Shown here in pieces: positions 51,609 through 62,671 of a stretch of DNA of 64,000 nt (position 1 is its first letter; each line of letters starts with the position of its first letter). Location of the stretch: NCBI GenBank assembly GCA_023422775.1, contig JAFAGM010000004.1:34820-98819 (forward strand), written 5' to 3'. The notes under the pieces are model-generated. The model did no database searches and had not been told where the DNA came from. It saw only the letters and a list, made by a program, of their open reading frames with translations. This DNA is from Pseudomonadota bacterium. GTDB lineage: Bacteria; Pseudomonadota; Alphaproteobacteria; Rhizobiales; Xanthobacteraceae. The position numbers were made by a program, and so were the translations under genes.

Positions 51609-52666
51609 GAGACAACCTCCTGCGCGGTCTGCGCCTGAACAAGCGCACCGCCGTCGCGATTAAGCATCTGATTTATCTTGGTGAGGAGATCGCAGCGGAC
51701 CATCTCATAGCTACCATCGACCGCATAGGCAAAGCCTTCGGCACTCGTCCCGCCATGGCTTTTCACAACCACGCCCTTCAAGCCAAGAAGCACACCGGCG
51801 TTGGACTTGTTAGGATCCAGCTTGTCCCTTAGCGCCTTGAATGCCTTGCGGGCAAACAAATAACCGATCTGCGCCAGCAAGCTCGACGACATGGCGCTGC
51901 GCAGGAACTCGGCCATCTGCCGCGCCGTGCCCTCGGCCGCCTTGAGCGCGATGTTGCCGCTGAAGCCTTCCGACACGATCACGTCAGCCGCACCCGCGCC
52001 GATGCCGTCCCCCTCGACGAAGCCGATATAATTGAGCTGGGGCAAGTTCATGGCCCGGAGCTTTTCGGCGGCCTCGCGGATTTCCTCGTGGCCCTTGATT
52101 TCCTCGACGCCGATATTGAGGAGGCCGACCGTCGGCCGCTCGATGTTGAAGAGCACGCTGGCCATCGCGCTGCCCATCACCGCCAGCGCGACCAAGTGGT
52201 GCGCGTCGCCGCCGATGGTGGCCCCGAGATCCAGCACGACCGATTGGCCGCGTGCCGTCGGCCATACCGCCGCGATCGCCGGGCGATCGACACCCGGCAG
52301 CGTGTGCAGATGGAAGCGGGCCATCGCCATCAATGCGCCGGTATTGCCGGCGGAAACCGCGACATCCGCCTCGCCCCTTTTCACGGCGTCGATCGCAAGC
52401 CACATCGACGAGGTCTTGCGGCCACGGCGCAGCGCCTGGCTCGGCTTGTCGTGCATGCTGACGGTCACGTCGGTATGGACAACTCGCGAGACTGCCTTCA
52501 GTGCCGGAAAGCTCGCCAATTGCTCGTCGATCAGCTTGCTGTCGCCATAGAGCAGGAATTCGCTGTCGGGATGCCGGGTTAATGAGATTGCAGCGCCGGG
52601 AATGACGACCGATGCGCCGAAATCGCCACCCATGGCGTCAAGCGCGATTCGAACCTTTTGAGGCAT
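51605..52666 (-). CDS. plsX: Phosphate acyltransferase PlsX
   Basis: A 353-residue protein. It begins VRIALDAMGGDFG and has SAGNTGALMAMARFHLHTLP and VEEIKGHEEIREAAEKLRA, all PlsX landmarks. It makes acyl-phosphate from acyl-ACP for phospholipid synthesis. The frame is open to 52882, but ATG 52666 fits. It lies 299 bases after DUF177, where an AT-rich patch at 52850-52905 may be a separate promoter. Confidence 0.97.
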   Translation of the reverse strand: MPQKVRIALDAMGGDFGASVVIPGAAISLTRHPDSEFLLYGDSKLIDEQLASFPALKAVSRVVHTDVTVSMHDKPSQALRRGRKTSSMWLAIDAVKRGEADVAVSAGNTGALMAMARFHLHTLPGVDRPAIAAVWPTARGQSVVLDLGATIGGDAHHLVALAVMGSAMASVLFNIERPTVGLLNIGVEEIKGHEEIREAAEKLRAMNLPQLNYIGFVEGDGIGAGAADVIVSEGFSGNIALKAAEGTARQMAEFLRSAMSSSLLAQIGYLFARKAFKALRDKLDPNKSNAGVLLGLKGVVVKSHGGTSAEGFAYAVDGSYEMVRCDLLTKINQMLNRDGGALVQAQTAQEVVS

Positions 52667-52965
52667 GAACGTCCCGGAAACCTGATCTCTAGCGGCCCTC
52701 GCAGAGCCGGCCGCACACTGGAAAGGGACCGCCGAAGCGGCGCTCGGCAAAACGCATCCCCGCGCCTCCGCCGGGCCGCGACAATAACCTGTCCCCGTCC
52801 CGACACAACCTCTTGACCACCGTCTTTTGGCGGTTGGAGGCAACCAAGGCCAGAATTGAGAATGCACGATATATACATGCAATTCAATAATTTACGGAGA
52901 ATTCCTGGAGGCACGCCCGAACGATCTCAACCGAATGTGGCCGAGCTATCCACTTAAACTGGAGG

Positions 52966-53553
52966 CTACTTGCCTTTGGGCTTCTTTGCGCTGGGCTTTT
53001 TCGGTTTGGCCTTCAGCGCCTCGAGCGCCGCGAACGGGTGGTCCTCAGGATCGGCGGCTTCAACCAGGGGTTCAAACACGGCGTCGGGTTTGCGTGGATA
53101 GGGATCGAGGGCGAGATACAGCGCGTCGGTGGCGACCTTCCCGAGGTCGATGATTCCGTTCTCGATCGGCTCCGGCGGGTCCGGCGTCTCGCCGTCAGAG
53201 TGCTCGGCCTCGTCCACCAGCGCCGCCATTTGCGGAACCTGCTCCGGCGGCGCGAAGACCAGATCGATCGCCTCGTCGATGTCGCTCTCGATCGGGTCCA
53301 GCGTCACCACGCAGGTTTGCCCGACCCGCGCTCGCACCTGCCCTGAGACGTGAAAGCGTCCACCGCTTCTTGGTGTCACGTCGAACGACGCCTGCGCCGA
53401 CAATACTTCGCGCAGTCCGCCGACATCGGCGATCGCATTGCAGATCGTCCGGTCAGCGTCGATGTCGCGATGCAGGCCGGTCTCCGGGATCTGCGCGACC
53501 ACGACGGGGACGCGCCACGGATCCGGTTTCTCTGTCGTTCCGCTCTTGCTCAT
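52966..53553 (-). CDS. DUF177/YceD family protein
   Basis: A 195-residue protein of the YceD/DUF177 family. The middle segment GGRFHVSGQVRARVGQTCVV with TLDPIESDIDEAIDLVF matches. The C-terminus is Lys-rich (KPKKPSAKKPKGK). YceD relatives are linked to 23S rRNA accumulation and ribosome assembly. It overlaps the cytochrome chaperone gene start by four bases. The rpmF gene that follows in gammaproteobacteria is absent. Confidence 0.88.
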   Translation of the reverse strand: MSKSGTTEKPDPWRVPVVVAQIPETGLHRDIDADRTICNAIADVGGLREVLSAQASFDVTPRSGGRFHVSGQVRARVGQTCVVTLDPIESDIDEAIDLVFAPPEQVPQMAALVDEAEHSDGETPDPPEPIENGIIDLGKVATDALYLALDPYPRKPDAVFEPLVEAADPEDHPFAALEALKAKPKKPSAKKPKGK

Positions 53554-54101
53554 CGCTGCACGCCCGCATTGTCAGGGACAGGGAACCTGCCCGAACCACT
53601 CGCCAGCGCCGCCTCGTCCATGCCGTCCAACGCGGCCATCGCGGCCTCGGCATAGGCCGCGAGCTGGCGGGCCTTCTCGATATTCTCGCCGTTCAGGACG
53701 TTCTTGCAAAGCGCCTGCGCCAGCGCCTCGCGGCCGTCGGCGAGTGCGAGATCGTAGGCCGCCGTCCGGCCGTAAAACGCCTCGCCAAAGGCCTGCATGC
53801 GCTTGGGCACGGTGAGGTCGCCGACACCCATCTCGCGCAGATTATCGTCCATATCGTTGCAGAAATGGTCGAACAGCGCCTGCGACAGCGCCGCCCCGCC
53901 CTCGGCCGACTTCAGCCGCCGCAACACCAGCCACAAATGCAGCAGAAGCAGGTCAAAACGGCCGTTAACCGTGTCCGGCACCGCAAGGTCCCGGTAAAAC
54001 AACGGTTCTCGCGCCTGCGTCACGATCATGCCATAGATGGCCTCGATGGTGCCACGCAAGGGCGACCGGGATTTCCTGAAGTGATTGAACGGCCAGAGCA
54101 T
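53550..54101 (-). CDS. Ubiquinol-cytochrome c chaperone family protein (CBP3-like)
   Basis: A 183-residue protein of the CBP3/UQCC1 family. It starts MLWPFNHFRKSRSPLRGTIE, and IYGMIVTQAREPLFYRDLAV and FDLLLLHLWLVLRRLKSAEG are conserved. It likely assists cytochrome bc1 assembly. The frame is open to 54221, but ATG 54101 fits the family and faces the divergent BamE gene. DUF177 overlaps its stop (ATGA). Confidence 0.88.
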   Translation of the reverse strand: MLWPFNHFRKSRSPLRGTIEAIYGMIVTQAREPLFYRDLAVPDTVNGRFDLLLLHLWLVLRRLKSAEGGAALSQALFDHFCNDMDDNLREMGVGDLTVPKRMQAFGEAFYGRTAAYDLALADGREALAQALCKNVLNGENIEKARQLAAYAEAAMAALDGMDEAALASGSGRFPVPDNAGVQR

Positions 54102-54220
54102 TGTGGGTTCCGCAAGCGAGCCCCGAAGGTTTGGTCCCCGGCCCGCGCATGTTGCAATCCTGCGTGCTGCCCGGTACGTCAACGCACCGCGCGATGCAAG
54201 AGGACGAGCAAATTCCTGCA

Positions 54221-54697
54221 ATGACCGAGACGAGCCATTCGAGCGACCTCGTGCCCTCGCCGCGCCGCCTTACCGCACGCTGGCGTGCCTTTGCCGCCAT
54301 GGCGCTGGTCTGCGCCGCGCTGGGCGGCTGCACCGGCGAGCAGTTCCAGAAGGGCTATATCCTCCCTCCCAACGCGCTGGAGCAGATCCCGATCGGCGCC
54401 AGCCAGGATCAGGTGCTGATCGTGATGGGAACGCCCTCGACGGTCGCGACCCTGAACGGCGAGGTGTTCTATTACATCTCGCAGCGCTCGGAGCGCAAAG
54501 TCGCGTTCATGAACCAGCAGGTCATCGACCAGCGGGTGATCGCGATCTATTTCGACAAGAACCGCCAGGTCCAGCGGCTCGCCAACTATGGGTTGCAGGA
54601 CGGCAAGATATTCGACTTCATCAGCCGCACCACGCCCACATCAGGCCAGGAGCTCAGCTACCTGACGCCGCTGTTCAAACTGCTCAGTTTTAACTAG
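54221..54697 (+). CDS. bamE: Outer-membrane protein assembly factor BamE (SmpA/OmlA)
   Basis: A 158-residue lipoprotein. The N-terminal signal ends in the lipobox ALGGC. IPIGASQDQVLIVMGTPSTV and RVIAIYFDKNRQVQRLANYG are the BamE core. It is anchored in the outer membrane and helps the Bam complex insert porins. In-frame ATGs at 54101 and 54194 exist; the ATG at 54221 gives a normal signal length. It is transcribed divergently from the cytochrome chaperone gene. Confidence 0.9.
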   Translation: MTETSHSSDLVPSPRRLTARWRAFAAMALVCAALGGCTGEQFQKGYILPPNALEQIPIGASQDQVLIVMGTPSTVATLNGEVFYYISQRSERKVAFMNQQVIDQRVIAIYFDKNRQVQRLANYGLQDGKIFDFISRTTPTSGQELSYLTPLFKLLSFN

Positions 54698-54812
54698 CCC
54701 TTAGCCTTGTTCCACGGCGCGGAAATCCTGCGCCAAGTCGCCCGCTTGCCCTTCGCGCTCGCGCTGCCTACGCTTGCTGCAGGAACATACGATTCCAGCA
54801 GGGAGTGAATTT

Positions 54813-55817
54813 GTGACCAGAAGAACCTTTTCGCGACGCCGCGTTCTGACCGGGGCCGCCGCCGTTTCCGCCGCTGCAATCCTGCCGCGGTCCAGCTATG
54901 GCTCCGAATGGAAGCCGACCGAAACCGTCCGCCTCATCGTGCCAGCCGCGGCCGGCGGCGCCACCGACGTCATGGGGCGGTTACTGGCGGCGCATCTGCA
55001 GACCGCCTGGGGCCAGTCGGCGGTCGTTGAAAACCGCTCCGGCGGCGGCGGCACCATCGGCGCCGCCGAAGTCGTGCGCGGCAAGTCGGACGGCCACCTC
55101 ATCCTGGTCGGCAATCCCGGCCCGAACGCGATCGCCTACAGCATCTTCCGCAACATGACCTACAAGGCCGACCAATTGCAGCCGGTCAGCAACATGATCC
55201 GGATTCCGAACATCGTGTCGGCGCATCCGTCGACCGGCATCAAGTCGATCCCGGAGCTGATCGCCTACATCAAGGCCAATCCGGACAAACTGACCTACGG
55301 CTCCTCCGGCGTAGGGCAGAGCCCTCACCTCACCGGCGCCTGGTTCCTGCAGCTCACGAACCTGAAGATGGTGCACGTGCCGTTCCGTGGTGCCGGGCCG
55401 GCATTGCAGGCGGCACTTGCCGGCGACATCCAGATCCTGTTCGACAATCTCTATCCGTCGCTGCCGCAGACCCAGGACGGCAAGCTGAACGCACTTTGCG
55501 TCACCACGACCGAACGCAGTGTATTGGCGCCGACCGTCCCGACCATGCGCGAGAGCGCGCCCGAGCTTGCGAAGTTCGACGTCTCCTCCTGGTTCGGCAT
55601 CTTCCAGCCGAAGGCAACACCGGCTCCCGCGGTCGAGGCGCTCAATCAGCAGATCAAGGCAATGCTCGCGCGTGACGACGTCAAGACCACCATCGGCAAG
55701 ATGGGCGCGACTGCCGACTGGGGCACGCCGCAGCAATTCTCCGACTTCGTGCAGGCCGAAACCAACAAGTTCGGCGAGATCATCAAGCGCGAAGGCCTGC
55801 AGATGGACGCCGGCTGA
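54813..55817 (+). CDS. Bug-family (TctC-like) periplasmic solute-binding protein
   Basis: A 334-residue binding protein with a twin-arginine signal (TRRTFSRRRVLTG). RLIVPAAAGGATDVMGRLLA and NRSGGGGTIGAAEVVRGKSD are the TctC/Bug landmarks, and GSSGVGQSPHLTGAWFLQLT follows. It would bind a carboxylate or similar acid. No TctA/TctB membrane partners are adjacent, as is common for Bug proteins. The GTG at 54813 has AGGGAG eight bases before it; an in-frame ATG at 54774 is less likely. Confidence 0.92.
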   Translation: MTRRTFSRRRVLTGAAAVSAAAILPRSSYGSEWKPTETVRLIVPAAAGGATDVMGRLLAAHLQTAWGQSAVVENRSGGGGTIGAAEVVRGKSDGHLILVGNPGPNAIAYSIFRNMTYKADQLQPVSNMIRIPNIVSAHPSTGIKSIPELIAYIKANPDKLTYGSSGVGQSPHLTGAWFLQLTNLKMVHVPFRGAGPALQAALAGDIQILFDNLYPSLPQTQDGKLNALCVTTTERSVLAPTVPTMRESAPELAKFDVSSWFGIFQPKATPAPAVEALNQQIKAMLARDDVKTTIGKMGATADWGTPQQFSDFVQAETNKFGEIIKREGLQMDAG

Positions 55818-55841
55818 GTTTCAACCTGCCGAGAATCAGAC

Positions 55842-55874
55842 CCCCCGCGGCTCGCACCGCGGGGGTTCTTTTTT
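55842..55874 (+). terminator. Rho-independent terminator of the Bug-family gene
   Basis: CCCCCGCGG (55842-55850), loop CTCGCA, CCGCGGGGG (55857-55865), then TTCTTTTTT. A perfect nine-pair stem, 25 bases after the gene stop. Confidence 0.92.
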
Positions 55875-55891
55875 GTCCGGCCTTGCGCCGC

Positions 55892-58012
<2,121 letters not shown>

Positions 58013-58246
58013 TGATTTTGCCTCAGATTTTTTGTTCCGCCCCACGCCATCCCGCGAGCGCGGCAGGCGTTAATCATGGAGGCCTTCCCTGCCCAAAGGG
58101 CGGCCTCAAATCGGCCGGACCATGCCAAAATCGCCCCCCCGGCGCAACGCTGTGGAAGTCAGAAACCGTCCATTTTTGAAAGGATTCACCGGTATTGCGT
58201 CCTATTTACCGCACGGTGGCACCAGCCCTGCGGATCGCCTGTCAGA

Positions 58247-59242
58247 TCAGAAGTGACTATACGACAGCCGCTTCAGGGTGATTTCCCTTCCCTGCCCGTC
58301 GATGAACTTCGGCGTGGTGCTTCCCGCGACCACCGTCCCAATGGAACTCGCCGGTACACCGGCGCGCTTTGCGGCTTCCGCAAATGCCTCGATGCGGTTC
58401 TCCGGGATCGCGCACAGGATCTCGTAGTCGTCGCCGCCGGCAATCAGCGTTTCCAGCCCGACGACGCCGCGGGACACCAGATCCCTCGCCACCTCGGACA
58501 GCGGGATTGATTCGAGGTCGATCCTGGCGGATACGCCGGACACGCCGCAGAGCTTGGCGAGGTCGCCGGCGAGGCCGTCGGACAGGTCCATCGCCGCATT
58601 GGCATGGCTGCGGACGATTTCCGCCAGCGCCACGCGCGGTTGCGGCACGCGATAGCGCCCGACCAGCGCGTCGCGCGCGGTGGGATTGGTGGCTGCGGCG
58701 TGGACCTTGCCGCCCTTGAGCACGGCAAGCCCCAGCGCCGCATCGCCGATCGTGCCTGTCACCATCACGCGGTCGCCGGGCCTGGCCCCGCTGCGGTGAA
58801 CCATCTGGCCCGGCGGCACGCGGCCGAACGCGGTGACCGAGACCATCATCGGCCCCGGCGTCGATACGGTATCGCCGCCCAGCAGCGGGCATTTGAACTG
58901 AGCGGCGTCATCGCCGAGCGCCGCCGCGAACGGCTTGAGCCACGCCTCCTCGACCTTCCGTAGCGCCAGCGTCAGCACGAAGCCCGCGGGCACCGCGCCC
59001 TTGGCGGCGAGATCGCTGAGATTCACCCGTAGCGCCTTTCGCGCCACCGTATCGGGCGGATCGTCGGGCAGGAAATGTACGCCTTCGACGATGGCGTCCG
59101 TCGTCACCACGACATCATCGCCGCCGGGCTTCAGCGCCGCGGCGTCGTCGTCGAGGCCAAATGAGCCCGGGTCGGTCGCAAGCGGCCGGAAGTAGCGCGC
59201 GATCAGCGCATCCTCGCCGGATGCGGGTCTGCCGCTAGCCAC
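58247..59242 (-). CDS. thiL: Thiamine-monophosphate kinase
   Basis: A 331-residue ATP-grasp-independent PurM-like kinase that makes thiamine diphosphate from thiamine monophosphate and ATP. DALIARYFRPLATDPGSFGL and DDAAALKPGGDDVVVTTDAI open the fold. NLSDLAAKGAVPAGF and GGDTVSTPGPMMVSVTAFG follow. The GTG at 59242 overlaps the nusB stop by eight bases. The frame open to 59395 is the nusB shadow. Confidence 0.95.
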   Translation of the reverse strand: MASGRPASGEDALIARYFRPLATDPGSFGLDDDAAALKPGGDDVVVTTDAIVEGVHFLPDDPPDTVARKALRVNLSDLAAKGAVPAGFVLTLALRKVEEAWLKPFAAALGDDAAQFKCPLLGGDTVSTPGPMMVSVTAFGRVPPGQMVHRSGARPGDRVMVTGTIGDAALGLAVLKGGKVHAAATNPTARDALVGRYRVPQPRVALAEIVRSHANAAMDLSDGLAGDLAKLCGVSGVSARIDLESIPLSEVARDLVSRGVVGLETLIAGGDDYEILCAIPENRIEAFAEAAKRAGVPASSIGTVVAGSTTPKFIDGQGREITLKRLSYSHF

Positions 59243-59732
59243 GCGCGAACTCGTCGGCGCGGAACTGGCGCGCGATCTGGTCGAGCACGGCATTGACCAT
59301 GCCGGTCTCGTCCTTCTCGACGAAGGCATGGGCGACGTCGACATATTCCGACACCACCACGCGCCCCGGCACGTCCTTGCGGTGTTCCAGCTCATAGGAC
59401 CCGGCCCGCAGCACCGCGCGCAGAATCGCGTCGATCCGCTTCAGCGGCCAGCCTTTTGAAAGCGCATCGTCGATCAGGGGATCGAGCCTCGCCTGGTCGC
59501 GGACGACGCCGGCCACGACGTCCTTGAAGAACGCCGCCTCGGCCGGCAGGTATTTGTCGCCTTCGACCTCGTTGCCGAGCCAGTGGCTTTCGAACTCGGC
59601 GAAGATGTCGTTGATCCCGGCGCCCGCGATATCCATCTGGTAGAGCGCCTGCACCGCCGCGAGCCGTGCCGCGCCGCGCCGGTTGGCTTTCCGGTCGGGA
59701 GCTTTCGCGGGCTTCTTGCTCTCTGCCATCAT
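59235..59732 (-). CDS. nusB: Transcription antitermination factor NusB
   Basis: A 165-residue NusB. RRGAARLAAVQALYQMDIAG is the conserved start, KGWPLKRIDAILRAVLRAGS follows, and VVSEYVDVAHAFVEKDETGM closes the helix bundle. With NusE it binds boxA RNA in rRNA leaders. Two in-frame ATGs at 59732 and 59729 are possible; the first overlaps the ribH stop by one base (TGATG). Confidence 0.95.
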   Translation of the reverse strand: MMAESKKPAKAPDRKANRRGAARLAAVQALYQMDIAGAGINDIFAEFESHWLGNEVEGDKYLPAEAAFFKDVVAGVVRDQARLDPLIDDALSKGWPLKRIDAILRAVLRAGSYELEHRKDVPGRVVVSEYVDVAHAFVEKDETGMVNAVLDQIARQFRADEFARG

Positions 59733-60223
59733 CAGGCCTTTGTCAGCCGGCGTTTTATCCGCAGCATCGCCAATGCCGCGCGTGCGGCGTCGCCGCCCTT
59801 GTTGAGTTCGCTGGCGCGCGCCCTCGCCCAGGCCTGCGCCTCGGTATTGACTGTTATGATGCCGTTGCCGAGCGGGAAACCCCTTGCAACCGCAAGGTCC
59901 ATCAGCGCTCGCGAAGATTCGATCGAGACGATTTCGAAATGGATGGTATCGCCGCGCACCACGCAGCCGAGCGCGATCGCCGCGTCATAGGGCTTTCCAC
60001 TGTTCTGGGCGGCATCGAGCGCGATCGCAATCGCGGCCGGAATTTCCAGCGCGCCGGGTACGGTGATCACGTCATGCGTTACGCCGGCGGCCTTGAGCTC
60101 GGCAACCGCGCCTTCCATCAGTGCGTCCTGGATGTCGTCATAGAATCGCGCCTCCACGATCAGCGCGCGCGCGCCGGCGATGTCGGTCTGGTCCTTCAGC
60201 GGTGCGCGCCGTGGGTCTGCCAT
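59732..60223 (-). CDS. ribH: 6,7-dimethyl-8-ribityllumazine synthase
   Basis: A 163-residue lumazine synthase subunit. VPGALEIPAAIAIALD and GCVVRGDTIHFEIVS with the catalytic His are typical. It condenses 5-amino-6-ribitylaminouracil with dihydroxybutanone phosphate. It lies 187 bases after ribE in the same operon, a gap that holds repeat B copy 2. It directly precedes nusB. Confidence 0.96.
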   Translation of the reverse strand: MADPRRAPLKDQTDIAGARALIVEARFYDDIQDALMEGAVAELKAAGVTHDVITVPGALEIPAAIAIALDAAQNSGKPYDAAIALGCVVRGDTIHFEIVSIESSRALMDLAVARGFPLGNGIITVNTEAQAWARARASELNKGGDAARAALAMLRIKRRLTKA

Positions 60224-60304
60224 TTTTCAATCCGTTTCACTCTAGATACCGGCGCGTTATGTAGTCGCCGAGGGTAGCCAAGCCAAGCGCGAACTCGGTA
60301 TGCC

Positions 60305-60400
60305 GTCATTCCGGGATGGCCCGAAGGACCAGACCCGGAATCTCGGGATTCCCCGGTGCGCAATTGCGCACCTGAGGTTCGCTTCGCGCCCCGGAATGAC
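60305..60400. repeat. Interspersed palindromic repeat, family B, copy 2
   Basis: GTCATTCCGGGATGGCCCG to CCCCGGAATGAC, with GGAATCTCGGGATTCC and GTGCGCAATTGCGCAC as inner palindromes, the same plan as the copy at 7493-7597. Its position inside the rib operon between ribE and ribH is notable. Confidence 0.85.
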
Positions 60401-60410
60401 GGCTGCGCCG

Positions 60411-61019
60411 TCACTTCATTTCCGACAGCCGCGCCGCATAGCGGGCCATCAGATCGACCTCGATATTAACCTCACTGCCCGCTCGCCAATCGCCAAGCGT
60501 CGTCACGCTGAGCGTATGCGGGATGATCAGCACCGAAAATACGACATCTTCAACCGTATTCACCGTCAGCGACACGCCATCGAGCGTGATCGAGCCCTTG
60601 GCGGCGATGAAGCGCGCGAGCTCCCGCGTCGTGCGCAGCTCGAACCGCGCCATATCAGGGAGATCGTCGCGCCTGGCGATGGTGGCGATGCCGTCCGCAT
60701 GGCCCGCGACGATATGGCCGCCGAGTTCGTCGCCGATCTTGAGCGCGCGTTCGAGATTGAGCCTGGTTCCCTTGATCCAGTGTTTGGCCGTGGTCATGCC
60801 GAGCGTTTCGGCGGCGGCATCGACGTCGAACCAGGTCCTGCCGCCTTCGACGCCCGAAGCGACCACGGTCAGACAGACACCGTTGCAGGCGATGGAGGCG
60901 CCGTCCGCAATGGTCGTCTGGTCGTAACGACAGGCGATGCGCATGCGGTGCAACTGCCCCTGCGCTTTCGGCGTCAGGGCGACGATCTCGCCGATGTCGG
61001 TGACAATTCCAGTGAACAT
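60411..61019 (-). CDS. ribE: Riboflavin synthase, alpha subunit
   Basis: A 202-residue two-barrel enzyme. MFTGIVTDIGEIVAL starts the first barrel, NGVCLTVV and KGSITLDGVSLTVNTVEDVV mark the two lumazine-binding repeats, and HIVAGHADGIATI is conserved. It dismutates two dimethylribityllumazines to riboflavin. It begins at ATG 61019, overlapping the ribD stop by one base. Confidence 0.95.
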   Translation of the reverse strand: MFTGIVTDIGEIVALTPKAQGQLHRMRIACRYDQTTIADGASIACNGVCLTVVASGVEGGRTWFDVDAAAETLGMTTAKHWIKGTRLNLERALKIGDELGGHIVAGHADGIATIARRDDLPDMARFELRTTRELARFIAAKGSITLDGVSLTVNTVEDVVFSVLIIPHTLSVTTLGDWRAGSEVNIEVDLMARYAARLSEMK

Positions 61020-62179
61020 CAAACGCGCTCGTAAACAGTGAGGGAATCTTCGCCGAGGCTTTCGCTAGCACGTGTCTTGAACGCGGGCGACCCGGTGAGA
61101 GCCGACAGCGGCAATGCGTCCAGCGCGGGAATGCCGTCAGGCCCGATGACATCGGTCCCGCGCAACAGCCAGACTTCATCGGCCAGGCCGGTCGCGACGA
61201 AGGATAACGCTATCCGCGAGCCCCCTTCGACCATCAGCCTCGTGATACCGTTGTTCGACAGTGCGCGCAGCACTGCGGGCAGGTCCAGTCCCGGCGGGTC
61301 GGCCGTCGCAGCAACGCGCATCACGGTCGCCCCGGCTGCGCCGAGCTTCGTGGCCGCCGGCGCGTCCGCGAAGTCAGAGGTCATCACCCATAGCGGCGTC
61401 TGGCGCGCCGACTGGACCAGCTTGCTGGTGCCGGGCATGCGAAGGGCGCGGTCCAGCACCACCCGCACCGGCGAAAGCGGCTCCATACCCGGCAGGCGGC
61501 AGGTCAGCAGCGGATCGTCCGCCAGCACGGTGCCGATGCCGACCAGGATGGCGTCGCATTGCGCGCGCAGCAGGTGCACCCGCGTCCGCGTCGCCTCGCC
61601 CGTGATCACGACGGGCTTGTGATCGGCGGCGGCGATCTTCTCATCGGCAGATACCGCCAGCTTGAGGATGACGTGGGGGCGCTTGTCGCGGACGCGGCGG
61701 AAGTGGCCGGCGTGGTCGCGGGCGGCTTCTTCGGCACCAGGCCCGACATCGACCGTAATCCCGGCGGCGCGAAGCCTGGCATGGCCCTGCCCGGCCACTT
61801 CGGGGTTGGGGTCCTCGATCGCCGAGACCACGCGCGAAATGCCTGACGCAATCACGGCATCGACGCAGGGTGGCGACTTGCCGAAATGCGAACAGGGCTC
61901 CAGCGTCACGTAGAGCGTGGCGCCGCGCGCGGCCGCGCCGGCCCGCCTCAGCGCCTCGGGCTCGGCGTGCGGCCGGCCGCCGGGCTGGGTCCAGCCGCGG
62001 CCGACGATGACGCCATCCCTGACGACGACGGCGCCGACGGCCGGGTTCGGCCAGGTACGACCCAGGCCACGGCGGCCAAGTGCGAGCGCAAGCTGCATGA
62101 AGCGCTGGTCGGCGGCGCCGGCCAGCTTGGCCTCCTTGAGCTTCTGCCCGTACTGGTCTTCCAGAATGCGGAAGATCAT
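61019..62179 (-). CDS. ribD: Bifunctional deaminase/reductase RibD
   Basis: A 386-residue protein. The deaminase half has TWPNPAVGAVVVRDG, the zinc ligands in PHAEPEAL, and LEPCSHFGKSPPC. The reductase half has RTRVHLLRAQCDAILVGIGT, DDPLLTCRLPG and LMVEGGSRIALSFV. It performs two steps from the pyrimidinone intermediate in riboflavin synthesis. The ATG at 62179 overlaps the nrdR stop (ATGA), so an alternative start at MQLALALGRRG is less likely. Confidence 0.95.
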   Translation of the reverse strand: MIFRILEDQYGQKLKEAKLAGAADQRFMQLALALGRRGLGRTWPNPAVGAVVVRDGVIVGRGWTQPGGRPHAEPEALRRAGAAARGATLYVTLEPCSHFGKSPPCVDAVIASGISRVVSAIEDPNPEVAGQGHARLRAAGITVDVGPGAEEAARDHAGHFRRVRDKRPHVILKLAVSADEKIAAADHKPVVITGEATRTRVHLLRAQCDAILVGIGTVLADDPLLTCRLPGMEPLSPVRVVLDRALRMPGTSKLVQSARQTPLWVMTSDFADAPAATKLGAAGATVMRVAATADPPGLDLPAVLRALSNNGITRLMVEGGSRIALSFVATGLADEVWLLRGTDVIGPDGIPALDALPLSALTGSPAFKTRASESLGEDSLTVYERV

Positions 62180-62658
62180 TTGCGCAACGTGGCGACCCGC
62201 GCCTCGTCTTCGCCGGTGAGTTCGCCGAGCACGGCCTCGAAGTCCTTGGCCTCGCGGAAATTGCGGTAGACGGAGGCGAAGCGCACATAGGCGACGTCGT
62301 CGAGCTGGCGCAGATGCTCCATCACGATCTCGCCGATCGCCTCCGAGGATACCTCCGCCTCGCCGCCGCTCTCGAGTTCGCGCACGATCGCGGAGACCAT
62401 CTTCTCGACCCTTTCAGGGTCGACCGGCCGCTTGCGCAGGCTGATCTGCAGCGAGCGGACCAGCTTGTCGCGGTCGAACGGTACCCGGCGGCCGTTGCGC
62501 TTGATCACGGTCAATTCGCGCAACTGCACCCGTTCGAAGGTCGTGAAGCGAAAGTTGCAGGCGATGCATACCCGTCGCCGACGGATCACGGCCGAATCCT
62601 CGGTCGGACGCGAGTCCTTCACCTGCGTATCGAGACTGTTGCAGCTGGGACAACGCAT
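62176..62658 (-). CDS. nrdR: Transcriptional repressor NrdR
   Basis: A 160-residue protein with the zinc ribbon MRCPSCN...RRVCIACNFRF and an ATP-cone domain (ELTVIKRNGRRVPFDRDKLV). It senses dATP/ATP and represses ribonucleotide reductase genes. It is placed 13 bases after glyA in the alphaproteobacterial glyA-nrdR-ribD order. Confidence 0.97.
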   Translation of the reverse strand: MRCPSCNSLDTQVKDSRPTEDSAVIRRRRVCIACNFRFTTFERVQLRELTVIKRNGRRVPFDRDKLVRSLQISLRKRPVDPERVEKMVSAIVRELESGGEAEVSSEAIGEIVMEHLRQLDDVAYVRFASVYRNFREAKDFEAVLGELTGEDEARVATLRK

Positions 62659-62671
62659 CCGCTCGAGTCCT

